64,000 nucleotides of DNA from Oryzias latipes (GCF_002234675.1 NC_019867.2:24913166-24977165), one strand, 5' to 3'. Positions 47,396 to 58,678 are shown, counted from the first letter of the stretch. Notes: generated from the sequence alone by a model not told the origin. A program made the numbers and translations.

Positions 47396-50300
47396 ATGAG
47401 TTTCTCCAGCGATGTTTACAGCAGCAGCTCCTATCGGAGGCTCTTCGGAGAGGCTCCCCGGTCCGGACGCGTGGCTCTGGGCAGCAGCGGCGGGAGCAGC
47501 CCGTCCCGTCTGCACTCCGCAGGGTACCGCAGCGGGCCCCGCACCTACGGCTCCCCCTCCATGATCTCCTCCTCCACCTACAGGAGGACAGCGGCACCCG
47601 GCCGCGTCTTCTCCTCCATCCCAGACCCCTCCATGGACCTGACCCAGTCCACCGCCGTCACCAACGAGCTCAAGATCATCCGCACCAACGAGAAGGAGCA
47701 GCTCCAGGGCCTCAACGACCGCTTCGTGTCCTTCATCGAGAAGGTTCACAACCTGGAGCAGCACAACAAAGTCCTGGAAGCTGAGGTGACGCTGCTGCGG
47801 CAGCGCCACAGCGAGCCGTCGCGCCTGCACGAGCTGTACGAGCAGGAGATCCGCGAGCTGCGGGCGCGCGTGGAAGAGCTGACGCACGAGAAGAGCCAGA
47901 TGCACCTGGACTGCGTGCAGATGAACGACACGCTGGAGCGAGTGAGGGAGAAGCTGGAGGAGGAGACCAGGCTGCGGGAAGAGGCGGAGAACGCTCTCAA
48001 GGGCTACCGGAAAGACGTGGACGACGCCACCCTGGCGCGCCTGGAGCTGGAAAAGAAAGTGGAGTCTCTGCTGGATGAGATCGCTTTCCTCAGGAAAGTT
48101 CATGAAGAGGAGCTGCAGGAGCTGCAGACGTCGCTGCAGGCCACGCAGGTAACGTTTGACAGGTTTATGAACCCTTAAGCAACATTTGCAAAGTTCAAAC
48201 AACAACGAAAAGTCCTAAATATCACACAAAATACGTACGCACGTGACCAAAATAACAGATTTGGCTTTTGGGGTTTTTCTCCTTACACTTGTTAAAGTTT
48301 CCCCAAAAGATCAACTACAAAAAAACACATTTTAAAGAGTTTTTGTCCCACTTTTTTGTTTTTTTCTGCACCATACCCAAATCCACAGTGGCAGAACCGA
48401 ACACTGCGTCTGGAAAATTGATGGCACTGCAGTTCCGTCTGCGCCTCGGTCCCTCCCTCCTCTCTGCAGCTACCGCGCAACTACAACGTTTATAGTGCAA
48501 TATTTCACAAGTCATTTAAAAAAAATGTTGTAAGATATTTCACAATCTCCCCTAATCCTTAAAAATCTTTCTGTGTGTTGTTTGAAAATACTTAAAGGTT
48601 CTTGTGAATGCATTTCTGGGGAGTTTTCTTGAATGGCGCCCTAAAAAGAAGGTCAGAGGGAAGGGCAGAGGAGGGAGAGAGATGCGGAGTACTGACGCAT
48701 ATTGGTGATTCAGGGTGTGGTCGTCCCGTAGCAGGAAAGACTTTACCACTTTGTACAATAACTCACATTTTTAGTTTTTTAAATGCAGCAGGACTTTGGA
48801 AACATGATTATCAGTTTAACTTATCTATTTACATTTGAAAATGTATGTTTTTATTTAAATATCAAATTGTAACATTTCTTGAGGAAATTTGTAAGGCTGG
48901 ATTTCCTGTACAAAGTGATAACATTTTATAGTTGCCAGGTAGATTTCTCCAAGGTCCACCTACTATCCTGCAGGGAATCTTCCCGACACGCAGGTATTGA
49001 CAGCACGGCTTTCTGCATCAAAAAATCCAGAGACAGCAGTCCATTCATTAGCCTCTCGGGCATACGTTAACTTATGCATTAGTTTATACCAACTGTAGCT
49101 CAGCAAGGACAACAGTGTTATTGAAAGGGCCTGCAGCTGATATGTATATTTGTACAATCCTCCTTCAGGGTTTCAATTGCATATCAAAACGCTTGCATTT
49201 TTTTTCCAGATAAGTTCATCCAAAGTGGACAGAAAAGTCCAAAAGTCACCAAAATTGCATCTCACTTTTGTGTCAATAAGGTGTCCAAGTACTAAAATCC
49301 CTAAATGCCTTTCACTTCCTTAATTAAGGTATCAGTGGAGATGGACTTAAGCAAACCTGACCTGGCCGCAGCCCTGAAGGACATCCGGGCCCAGTATGAG
49401 AACCTGTCTGCCAGAAACCAGGCCCAGGCAGAGGACTGGTACCGCTCCAAGTTCGTCACTGTTACTGAGGCTGCTGCCCGCAACCAGGATGCCATCAAGC
49501 ACTCGAAGGAGGAACTGAGCGAGTACCGCCGGCAGGTGCAGGCCCGCACGCTGGAGATCGAAGCCCTCAGGGGCCACAACGAGGCCTTGGAAAGGCAGAT
49601 TGCTGAGATGGAGGAACGTCACAACAATGAGACTGGAGACATGCAAGTAAGAAAGAGAAACTTTTCTCATTAAAAAAGAGCATTTAAGGAAAGTTTCATA
49701 ATTAATGATGTATTCTGTGTTTTAGGACACCATTCAGCAGCTGGAGGCCGCCCTGCGCAGCACCAAAGGGGAGATGTCCCGTCACCTGCGTGAATATCAA
49801 GATCTGCTCAACGTCAAGATGGCTCTGGACATTGAAATTGCTGCCTACAGGTCTGTTTTATCAGAATCAACACAGTCAGAATCACCAGTATGTATTAAAC
49901 TTACCTGAAGTTATGATAAAAAGTTATCCGTTTTAACAACAACCAACTGATAAAGCAATGTTATATTGCCTTAATTTGATTTTTAAAAGTTAGAATTTGT
50001 ATACCTGATATAATGCAGTGACATGTTGGGATTTAAAGTTGAATTCAATAATTTAAGAGCGATTTAGAAAGACATGCATGAACGCCAGCAAAGTGTTTAA
50101 AAATGACATGTTTCGTGCTGAAGAAAATACATTTATTGCACAGTTTAGAGTAGCCATTGTTGGGCAAAATCATGGGAAGTGTTAAAACCTAAAGGAGAAG
50201 ATTGCCAGCCTCTGTCAATAGTTCTATATTGGAATCTCATCAACTTCATTTATTGATATTAACACAGATTTTATTTTAAATGAAATAGACAAGTGATCGT

Positions 50301-52529
50301 TATACTACAGAAAAGTAATTTATTTAAACAATATATTTGTAGCCTATTTCTTGGAATAGATGGTGTGACCCTGTAGTGACCTAAAGCTGATAGTCTTTGT
50401 TTTGCTGTCCCTAGTTAAGCAGATTAAAACTTAAATTACATGAAGCAAAACTGGATCTTTTTGGAAGCTTTAGGAAAATAATCATTAATTCACAAGAACT
50501 TGGTCACTGATCTGAAAAAATCCTTGTATTGTGGATGCAATAAAATTATTAGTTTCACGAATCCAAAAAAGGAAAAAACGCACATTGCTAAAACAGCAGT
50601 TAACCACAGAAAATATATTTTCAATATGGATTTTGCTCGCTATTGTCCAGTTTTCTTAAATATTGTTTTAATTTTTGTCAACGTTTTCTTTCTAGATGTG
50701 TATATTTTTCAGGAATGCTTCATCTCAATTATTTAAAGGCAACAAAATAGATAAAGCTAGTTATTTTAACATGAACTAAGTACTAGGAGCACTAAAAAGT
50801 TGTAGAGCTAGTTCACTGCCCTGAATTAAATTAAACTTTCATTAATTTGATGACCTGAGAACTCATGAATTATAATAAATAAGCTTCAAGGTCAAACAAC
50901 TGTTGATGATGTTTTTGGTCACTTTGTTTCCTGCTAATGGTTCCTGATCACTGTGCTAACAGCTAACATGGCTAACTGCTTACATTGTAGGCATGCTTCA
51001 AAAGATATGACTGACACATTTTTAAAACAGTCTTAAACATTGAATCTTTAGACCTAATCAACCTCAGACAGAGGAAGAAATTCACCTAAAAAATTAGATA
51101 TCACAGTGTATAAGCAACCAAAAAAAGATTTACTGGTAAAAGAAATAACCCCATACAACCAAACACTAGCCTTAGAATGCTAGTTTACTCTCTTCTGCCA
51201 CTTTCTAGTGTTTACTGGAGGTATGCTACCAAACACTGGCGTCAACCACTAAGAGCAATGTGGGGTTCAGTATTTTGCCCAAGAACACCTCAAACACATG
51301 GGCAGACAAGGCGTGAACTGGACCAGAAATCTTCTGATCAGAGATTGACCGCTCTACCTCTGCACCATGGTCACCACTCTGTGGTTTTAAAGGGCCTATA
51401 CCATGCAAAATCAATTTAAGCTTTTGAGTGTATTATTATGTTAATTCCTCACACAAAAAAAATCCCAAAGTGGTATTTTGATCCATTCACGCATTTCTGG
51501 GCATTCCTCTGAAACCCTGCGCTTTGAGCACCAGCCCCTCCTAATCCACGAAAACTAGCAGGTTTTCTGATGTAGGTCAGTGAGAACAGCCCCTTCCAGG
51601 AAAAGTCTGTGCTGCCAGCACCGCCCCCAGGCTAACACACACACACACAACATTCTCCACGGGGCTAGCGGTGACTGTCAAAAACGCTCTCATCTTTGCA
51701 AAAGTTTGGATGTTGCTTGTTTTTGTGGGGGAAACACAGACATGCTGCCAACTGTAGGTTGACAGGCGGCACCCACAAGGAGAAAAAGCCAATGCCTCAG
51801 ATATCAAGTCGTCTCACTTCCTAGTAGGAAAATAAGCACCTGGAAATAACTAATATTTCATAAAATATTGTTCTTTAGTGTGCCAAAGGTAATATATGAT
51901 CATATGCGTGAATATAGTTTACTCTGAAAGGCTTAAGAATAGCATGATATTGGCCCTTTAACATAGCAAAGCAGCCAAAAATTGAATGTTTTCAGAAGTA
52001 ATATACTTCTAATGATAAACATTAACTTGAAATGGCTCCACCAAGCTGAAACTCCAGTACAGAAACTTTATTTTAGTATTTTTAAAACAAAGGCTTTTTG
52101 GAAGGATCTACTTTTGTGCCCCTCTTCTTCTGTCTGTTTAGGAAGCTGCTGGAAGGAGAGGAATGTCGCCTCAGCTCTATTGGTAGCGCCATGGTCCAGT
52201 CTGGCTACCCGGGATTCTCCTATATGTCACCCCGCACCTACTCCCTGGGAGCTTACAGGAAGGCCAAGCCCGAAGAAGAGGAGGAGGAGGCAGAGGAGGA
52301 GAAGGAGGAAGATGGAGAAGAAGAAGGAGAGGAGGAGGGTGAAGATGGAGGAGAGGAAGCAGAGGAGGGAGAGGAAGATGAAGACCAGGAGAATGGTGAG
52401 GGTGAGGGAGAGGAAGAGGAGGAGGAAGAAAAAGAGGAGGAAGAGGAAAAGCCAAAGAAAAAAGAGGAGAAGGGAAATGAGAAGGAGAAAGAGAAGGAGA
52501 GCTCCACCGGGAAGACCAGCAAGAGCTAA
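47396..52529 (+). CDS. ina: Neuronal type IV intermediate filament, alpha-internexin/gefiltin-like
   Basis: It forms or co-assembles into neurofilaments of neurons. Exons: 47396-48148, 49329-49646, 49726-49850 and 52142-52529 (stop 52527-52529), 1,584 bases, 527 residues. Residues 1-97 are a Ser/Arg-rich head beginning [18 protein letters not shown], closer to internexin than to NEFL. The rod starts near residue 98 with the helix initiation motif [17 protein letters not shown] and ends with [15 protein letters not shown] at about residues 391-406. The tail of about 120 residues is a near-continuous Glu run followed by a Lys-rich end (KTSKS). No KSP repeats, so it is not NEFM/NEFH. The start codon follows AACAACC. 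Introns after residue 357 and in codon 399 match the usual type IV positions; the intron after residue 251 seems extra. NEFL-like assignment cannot be excluded because the Glu tail and [19 protein letters not shown] resemble NEFL. Confidence 0.85.
48149..49328 (+). other. Filament gene intron 1, no feature recognised
   Basis: The donor GTAACG and the acceptor TTAATTAAG bound an AT-rich intron. The acceptor has a weak pyrimidine tract, but the frame continues perfectly as ATQ then VSVEMD. Confidence 0.6.
51211..51374 (-). mobile_element. tRNA-derived SINE, reverse orientation
   Basis: On the reverse strand the block opens with CCATGGTGCAGAGGTAGAGCGGTCAA and continues to CCCATGTGTTTGAGGTGTTCTTGGGCAAAATACTGAACCCC in short matching segments, aligned to the copy at 58401-58678. 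The A-box-like region is preserved, the B-box region is decayed, and the 3' tail is missing. It lies in intron 3 of the filament gene. Confidence 0.75.
51387..51961. mobile_element. TTAA-flanked MITE-like element with GGGCC ends
   Basis: TTAA occurs at 51387-51390 and 51958-51961. Ends read TTAAAGGGCCTATACCATGC and, reversed, TTAAAGGGCCAATATCATGC, a strong inverted match. The interior has no coding sequence, a short AC run at 51635 and several CCGCCCCC/GCACC blocks. It is a different family from the elements at 22332 and 25120, though it uses the same TTAA target. Confidence 0.75.
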
Positions 52530-53497
52530 ACCACCTGCATCATCATCATCACTATCTTCATCAGAAACTCATCCCACCAATCATCGACAGTTCTGGTTCC
52601 TGTTCACGTCACCCATGTGTCTCACACACACTCTAACACACATCTGCACACTCCAGATGCATCACCCCTGTTTTTTTTTTGTCTCTGCAAATCAGATTAC
52701 TCAAAGTTTTCTTAGACAAGGAACTCCAGACAGGAACAGACACAGCAGCGGAGGAACGTTTCGGAACTCTGTCATCTTGTCTGTACATGTAAAAGATGCA
52801 GAGGGGGAACGTAAGCACGGTGCCACAAAGTATAATGAGCCTCGAGTTATGATGAAGCTAAGTTGAATGATTCTTTCTCACCCTGAGCAAATGTGCCATC
52901 AGTGATTGACATTCTCAGCAAGAGCAATCCAAACCCAGAAAGTTACAATTCTGTCAGCACACGGACTTCCAAACAAACGCACAGAACCTGGAGCATGAGA
53001 AACGGCCAGACCAACTTTTACGGTGCTATTTGATTTTTACATATAAAAGTTGGGCATCCCTGCAAGTTGAATGTTTTATCGCAAAGCAAAGACACACTAG
53101 CTTAAGTAGCCAGAAAGAAAACTGTCCACCACCCTGTTTTGCACAGCAGGTGAATGCCTCCTCTGCTTTGCATTTTGCTCTGTTTATTTTGACACTTCCT
53201 CCCCTTTTATGCAACCCTGCAACACAAACAATGACAAAAAGATTCTGGAAAGATGGAGAAACGTGGCTTAGTGAATGAAAACTGTCGAGCTGAAATTGCT
53301 GCTATGTGTAATTTTGGGCTTATTATCAACCCTTTCCTTTGATTCATTTGTCAAAGAATTTTTCTTTCATTTTAGAACCTTTTCAGCTTTTTTTTAAATC
53401 CCGTATTTAGTCATGATGGCCTTTTTTTAAATTTCGTTTAAAACAAGAAAGTAGGTAATAATGAACTCTATTGTAAGCATTTCCAAGTTTCTGGACA
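52530..53497 (+). other. ina: Filament gene 3' untranslated region (part)
   Basis: Non-coding sequence with a CATCATCATC run just after the stop. No AATAAA was seen before the Tc1-like element, so the message may read into or across it to the AATAAA at 54923. That extension is inference. Confidence 0.4.
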
Positions 53498-54513
53498 TAC
53501 GGCGGGTTCTGAATTATTATGCAAATTATATTTTTCTATATTTTTTTAAATACTCCATGCAAATGACATTCAACATAGTTTTGAAGTCACTAACAATTAG
53601 AGTATCTATTACTGTATCTGTCAGGGCCTCCTAAAGATAACAGTACTTTAAAAAAAAACAACCTTCAAATGTACTGGTCCACATTAGTACCCAGAACAGA
53701 GTTTCACAATATTTGATAGATTCTAAAGACCTGAAAATGGTCATTTGTTGAATTTGCGGCATTAGGAGGTCATATTTACTGAAAACATAAGCTATTCCAA
53801 TCAAAAACATTGTAATAGGTCAAGTTACATTTTAAAAAAGGACCCCTTATTTTGTTGAAGCTTCAGAATTCTTTCATCCATTGAACTTGTGAGTTTTTGG
53901 AGTTTTTTTTTATTTGCAGGAAGTCAGAATAGCCTCCCAGAGCTGCTCTTTGGATGTAATCTGCCTACCACCCTCATAGATATTTTGCTTGAGGATGCTC
54001 CGGTTCTCAATGAGGTTGAGGTCAGTCGAGGATGGGGGCCACACCATCAGTTTATCTCCTTTTATGCCCGTAGCAGCCAATGATGCAGCGGTTTTCCTTG
54101 CAGCATGAGATGGTGCATTGTCATGCATGAAGAACATTTTCTTACAGAACACAACGTTCTTTTTGTACCACGGAAGAAAGTGGTCAGTCAGAAATTCCAC
54201 ATACTTTTCAGACGTCATTTTGTGAAGTATCCAAAGTATTTCATACCGTGTCCAAGGCATTGAACTAGTTCATGCTCTTCAGCAGCAGAGATATCTTTTT
54301 TTTTCCTTTCCTATATTAGTTGAAAACGTGGAGTGTCCTTCTTTAGTAGTTTTTTCTTAAATTGAACTCACCTGGCAAACTAATCATCACAGGTGTCTGA
54401 GATTGATCTGATTGATCCAAAGAGCTTCGAGACACAATATCATTCATACGTTTATTTGAAAAACAAAGAATGTTATCTTAAATATACTTTGCATAGTAAT
54501 TTGGAACACTGTA
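53498..54513 (-). mobile_element. Tc1-like transposon, internally truncated
   Basis: Left end TACGGCGGGTTCTGAATTATTATGCAAAT and right end (reversed) TACAGTGTTCCAAATTACTATGCAAAG are recognisable inverted repeats with TA at the outer edges (53498-53499 and 54512-54513). A reverse-strand open frame at 53910-54260 carries Tc1/mariner transposase motifs: FMHDNAPSHAA with a catalytic Asp, and WPPSSTDLNLIEN with the next acidic site. Only the C-terminal half remains, and at about 1.0 kb it is shorter than full-length relatives. It is presumed inactive. Confidence 0.85.
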
Positions 54514-54731
54514 AACGGTGAAGGGTAACATAAGGGCTGTTTAAGGACATATTTACTCTTTTGCCCTGAAGAGTCTCATTTCCTCCTGGTGCTTCACTCA
54601 TCACTCCCTTTGGCCTTGGAGTTTTGACCAATGAATCAAACAATGGAGAAGAATGCATGGCCTGATACCTGAAGCTTGAATATTTGCTGGATGGGATAGA
54701 TTTGTGCTTGCTGTGTGTTCAAAAGAGAAAA

Positions 54732-54734
<3 letters not shown>

Positions 54735-54768
<34 letters not shown>

Positions 54769-54776
54769 TGCCTTAA
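54735..54776 (+). repeat. Poly(A)42 tract
   Basis: Forty-two uninterrupted A residues. Length may be affected by sequencing or assembly. It could be the tail of an inserted retrocopy, but no target duplication was identified. Confidence 0.9.
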
Positions 54777-54922
54777 TTATGAATGAAAAAAAAAACATGT
54801 TTCCATCCGCTACCCACTTGTTCCGGAGAGACAGAGGAGAACCGCCACTTTCCACATTTTTCTGCTTTAAAGCTGTGACTTTATGTGCTGCTGTCTCATG
54901 CAGTGATGTTCCTCTCAAAGCC

Positions 54923-54928
54923 AAATAA
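54923..54928 (+). terminator. Candidate distal polyadenylation signal of the filament gene
   Basis: An AATAAA in the context gccaaataaatac, followed by TTTACTGTGTTTCTGC. It would give a 3' UTR of about 2.4 kb that includes the Tc1-like remnant. Usage is unproven. Confidence 0.3.
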
Positions 54929-54994
54929 ATACATTTATTAACCAAACATTTACTGTGTTTCTGCTTCCATCAATTCTAACCCTGAAACTTGTTC

Positions 54995-55290
54995 CCCATT
55001 CGGCATATCCCTTCACAGGTCGCCACAGCAACCGCTCAGCTTTCACTGATTCGGACATGTGGTTTGGCTGAGAGTTTCATGCCGGATGCCCTTCCTGACA
55101 CAACCTTGTATTTTATCTGGGCTGGGGACCAGCACAGGGGGACCCAGATCCCCTGTGGCTACATGGGCAGTAGTGGTCTTGCCCAAGGGCCCACACTGGA
55201 TGAAGCTCATATCGCCCTCTGGGAAACAAACCTTGATTTCCCAAGTGGCAGTCCTACATGCAGCCAACTGAGCCATCCAGCTGAGTGTAT
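54995..55290 (+). repeat. Unclassified teleost dispersed repeat
   Basis: Contains GGTCGCCACAGCAACC and CATGCCGGATGCCCTTCCTGAC and GGGCTGGGGACC, a combination that recurs in fish genomes. It ends with CAACTGAGCCATCC, similar to a tRNA-like or SINE tail. Class is uncertain. Open frames here are repeat-derived. Confidence 0.55.
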
Positions 55291-55564
55291 GACTGAAACA
55301 GTTTCAACAAAATCAGAAGAATTGCATGCCTAAAAAAAGGTGTGTTTTCCAGAAACGTTAGGGGAATAATAAAACCTGGTTTCTTATTTGTGGCATTTTT
55401 GGGGAATGAGGGAAAAGACTGGTGGTTGAGTTTTCATCGCTGCATTTTCAAATTAGGAAGGTTCTGTTGGATTAGATATTTTAAAAATACAGAAATTACC
55501 AAAAGATTTGCAATTCTGCTCATCATAGACTGACAAGTAACTCCAAATTGTCCCTCAGGGGCAT

Positions 55565-55848
55565 ACAAAATCTTGCTCTACGCATTCAAAGCCTTTCACA
55601 ACCTTGCACCTCCATATCTTTCTGACCTCCTTCATATCGCCATACCTGCTTGCTCCCTCCGCTCCTCTTCCTCTATCCAGTTTTCTGTCCCTTCCGCCCG
55701 TCTTGTCACCATGGAGAGCCGGGCATTCAGTTGCTCTGATCCCCGGCTTTCGAACTCACTCCCCCCTGACCTCCGCAACACTGACACACTCCCACATTTC
55801 AAATCAAAGCTAAAAACTCATCTTTTCCAAATGGTCTATTCACTTTAA
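55565..55848 (+). pseudogene. L2/CR1-like LINE reverse transcriptase C-terminal remnant
   Basis: The translation from 55573 gives AFHNLAPPYLSDLL, SLRSSSSIQFSVPSARL, MESRAFSCSDPRLSNSLPPD and FKSKLKTHLFQM. This is the characteristic C-terminal end of CR1/L2/Rex-type LINE proteins. The upstream reverse transcriptase is absent. The stop codon at 55846-55848 looks original. Confidence 0.8.
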
Positions 55849-57600
55849 CAGTGACCTTTTTATGTTTTTATATACATTTTATGTATTTAAATTGTTGTTG
55901 GTGTTTTAACTGTTTTTTGTATTTTTTTTATACTGTATACATGATGTGCGGCGACCTTGAGTGCCCAGAAAGGCACCTCCTATGGTTGCCGTATGGAGTG
56001 GGCCCCCCCTCTTTCGGTTTTATTTGCACCTTAGACATGTAGGGTCCTTGGTAGGGGGGGTGCTTGGACATCACTGCCAGCAAGCAGCAGATGTCCTCCT
56101 AGCACCCTACCCGCCAATTTTAACCGCACCTTAGACATTTAGGGCCCCTTGGTGGGGAGGGTGAGGGGACGTCACTGTGAGTAATCAGGAGATGTCCCCT
56201 TAGTGCCCTACCCGCCAATTTTAACTGCACCCCCCTTAGTACATACACCCCTCCCCCCTCAATATATACATCCCAACATAAACACACACACATGCACACA
56301 CACACTCTCTCAAACACACATACACGCACACACATTTTGCAAGGAAGGTGGGACCTAGGACCATCTGTCCCCTGCCTCTTCCCTGGTGGGGGGTACGGGC
56401 CCCTTTGCAACGGCGGCTGTGTCCCCGGGGTGCCGGCTTCCTGGGCCCGGCGGTGCTCTCTCCGCGCGGTGGGGGGTTTCACATTACATCTGAGCCGGGG
56501 GTGTTGGTGTCCCTGGGGAGTGGGTTCTGGTCCTTGCTCCTGAGTGCTGGGCCCCGCCAAATTTCCAACTGTGGCCGAGCCTGGTCGGGCCATATTTACA
56601 ACACCCCTTGTGGGCCCTCTTTTTTCCCCGGGGTTCCCCCCTCCTGGGCGGGGGCGGCGGGCCCCTGCCTCGCTCCTCCCTGGACCAACCGTGGGCCGGG
56701 CGGATGGCTGCCTGGAGTGCGGAGTGGGTCTCCCTTGGGGGGTCCTGGTTCGTACCTGGGGTTGGGGCGGGGGGATGCCCGGAACTCCTGGGTGGTGGTG
56801 GGGTGCTCGTCTGGGGCTGTGGGCGTCCTTCTCCGGTGGGGCCCTGCGTTGGGTTCTCCCGGCGCGGCGGGGGGAGGCTCTCCTGGTTGGGCTGGGGCGG
56901 CGCCCTCTTTCCCTCCGTGCCTCCCTGCTCTCTGGCTCTGGGGGCCTTGCGGCGGCCCTGCTGGCCCTGGCCTGGGTGGCGGGCTTGGTCGCCCGGGCGG
57001 CGGTTGTTCCCTGCCGGTTCCCGTGTGGCGTTGGGGGGATTCCGGCTGCCGCTGCTGGTGCGGTGGGGGTCTTGGGGTGGGGATGGCTGGGCACTCTCCC
57101 TCCTTCTTTTCACGTTCCACCATCCATTTTAGAAGAACATAAACACTCACCTGAGCACAGGTGTTAGCTCAACAGACTGAATGACTGAAATATTTCACAC
57201 TAGTTGGTTTTAAGGCATAAGTATGCGTGTGAACACTATCTGTTTTGTGTACATGTCGACAGGTGGACATTTTTGCAACTAACAGGTGTGTTTATAACAT
57301 TTGAGTGTGTGTGTGGACAGGCTCCGCCCTTTTGTTTTTTTTTTTACATTTAAACCTTACCATAATGATTAACAACCAGTAAACTTGTTGCTTTATGCTG
57401 CTTCATGGTCTTATCCCCCTTCCCCTCCTATTATCACCCCCTACCCCCCCTCTCTCTAACGTCCCTCTCTCTTCTTCCCCTCTTTCCTTTTCCGTCCGGT
57501 CCAACACCAAAGATTTTCAGACATGTTTGAAATTAATAAAGTTTGGCCTCAATTACAAAAGGGGTTTATTCATACATACCTTTGGTTTGTCTGAAGATTA
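55849..57600 (+). mobile_element. 3' region of the LINE: tandem hairpin units, GC-rich block and poly(A) signal
   Basis: Directly after the LINE stop, a 100-bp unit is repeated twice plus a partial third (GCACC start points 56026, 56126 and 56227). Each has GTAGGG/AGGGGACGTCAC paired with GATGTCCCC/GCCCTAC. A (CA)-rich stretch leads to a G-rich, GC-rich segment (56380-57100) that leaves long opposing open frames without domains. AATAAAGTTT at 57534 and ATTAATAACCCCTC near 57597 may mark the element's end. That this is one element is inference. Confidence 0.5.
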
Positions 57601-57689
57601 ATAACCCCTCTTGTTAAAGTAAAATATGTCCAACCCAAGAGGCCCTCAGCTCTCATCTGACTGCCCAGCTGTTGGACAGGACAAGTTAG

Positions 57690-57745
57690 AAAAAAAAATT
57701 AAAAAAAAAAAAATAAATAAATAAATAAAAATAAAATGTAATATT
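57690..57745. repeat. A-rich/AAAT simple repeat
   Basis: A-runs joined to AAAT tetramers, possibly a retroelement tail. Confidence 0.75.
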
Positions 57746-58400
57746 ATTTATTATTAACCCTTTGATGGACAAGTAAACTGGGCCCACCCTGATGTCACGA
57801 TGGCTTCAGGAGCCATGTGGGAACAGAACACGAATGGATAAAATATTACTTGAAATGGAAGGGAGAGCACAGTCTATCCACAACACACAAAGTGCTGTAC
57901 AGAAAAGAGAACTAATTAAAAGCACATACACAAAAATTATAATTAAAACACTAAACTTGTAATCATCAGCAAAAATCCCTGTTAAACAAGAGTAATGTTA
58001 GTAAGAATGAGTATTTTTCTATAATCAGAAAGGCATTTTCAGATTTTAGCTCAATGAAACTGAGACGCTGCTTCAACATGTTTAGTTCTGGCTCTGGGCA
58101 CCAGCAAAAGGCATTTCCTTACTATGGGACCAACATACCAGACATGTACTTTAGTTCTAAGCCACGAAAAGAGTTGTACTCTTTTACGCAAGCAGAACTA
58201 TTTTGAAGCATGTTGTTTTTCTGTATTCTGAGGAACGGGAAACTAGTGCAAAAACTGAAGGACAGTACTGTTGTGATCTAACTTTCTCTGTCAGGACCTG
58301 GATGAACTACTACAGCCTCTCATCTGAGTCCAGGGTGCAGACCATTACAAAAGCCTAACATGCTTGAGATAAATGAGTGATTAGAGCTTCTATAGGTCTT

Positions 58401-58678
58401 GGGGCGGCCGTGGTGCAGCGGTAGGGCGGTCAACCCATGATCGTAAGATTGCAGGTTCAATTCCCGCCTTGCACGCCCATGAGTCGAAGTGTCCTTGGGC
58501 AAGACACTGAACCCCACCTTGCCTCTGGTGGTAGGCGGGCGCCTGTGTTTGGCAGCGGAGCGACCACCAGTGTGTGAATGTGTGAGTGAATGTGTGTGTG
58601 ACTGGGTGAATGGGTCTGTGACTGTAAAGCGCCTTGTCCTTGTAGGAAGAAAGGCACTATATAAGTATACGCCATTTG
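58401..58678 (+). mobile_element. tRNA-derived SINE, near complete
   Basis: It opens with GGCCGTGGTGCAGCGGTAGG (A-box-like) and GGTTCAATTCC (B box) in the tRNA-like head. The body has GTCCTTGGGCAAGACACTGA and the (GTGTGAATG)n-like stretch, and the 3' end reads GACTGTAAAGCGCC...CACTATATAAGTATACGCC, the LINE-like tail that such SINEs borrow. It is the best preserved copy in the window. Confidence 0.85.

Noticed and set aside
47336..48205. 289-residue reverse-strand protein
   Set aside because: It is the antisense shadow of filament exon 1. The + strand frame has clear homology and GC-rich codons leave the other strand open.
52177..52522. Ser/Pro/Leu-rich reverse-strand proteins
   Set aside because: Antisense of the Glu-rich tail. 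Composition reflects GAG/GAA repeats.
56120..57167. Proline-rich and glycine-rich proteins on both strands
   Set aside because: Several overlapping frames on both strands without domains, in a GC-rich repeat block. No splice or start context.
58401..58480. Functional tRNA gene
   Set aside because: A- and B-box-like segments are present, but the sequence continues into a SINE body and cannot form a full tRNA cloverleaf.
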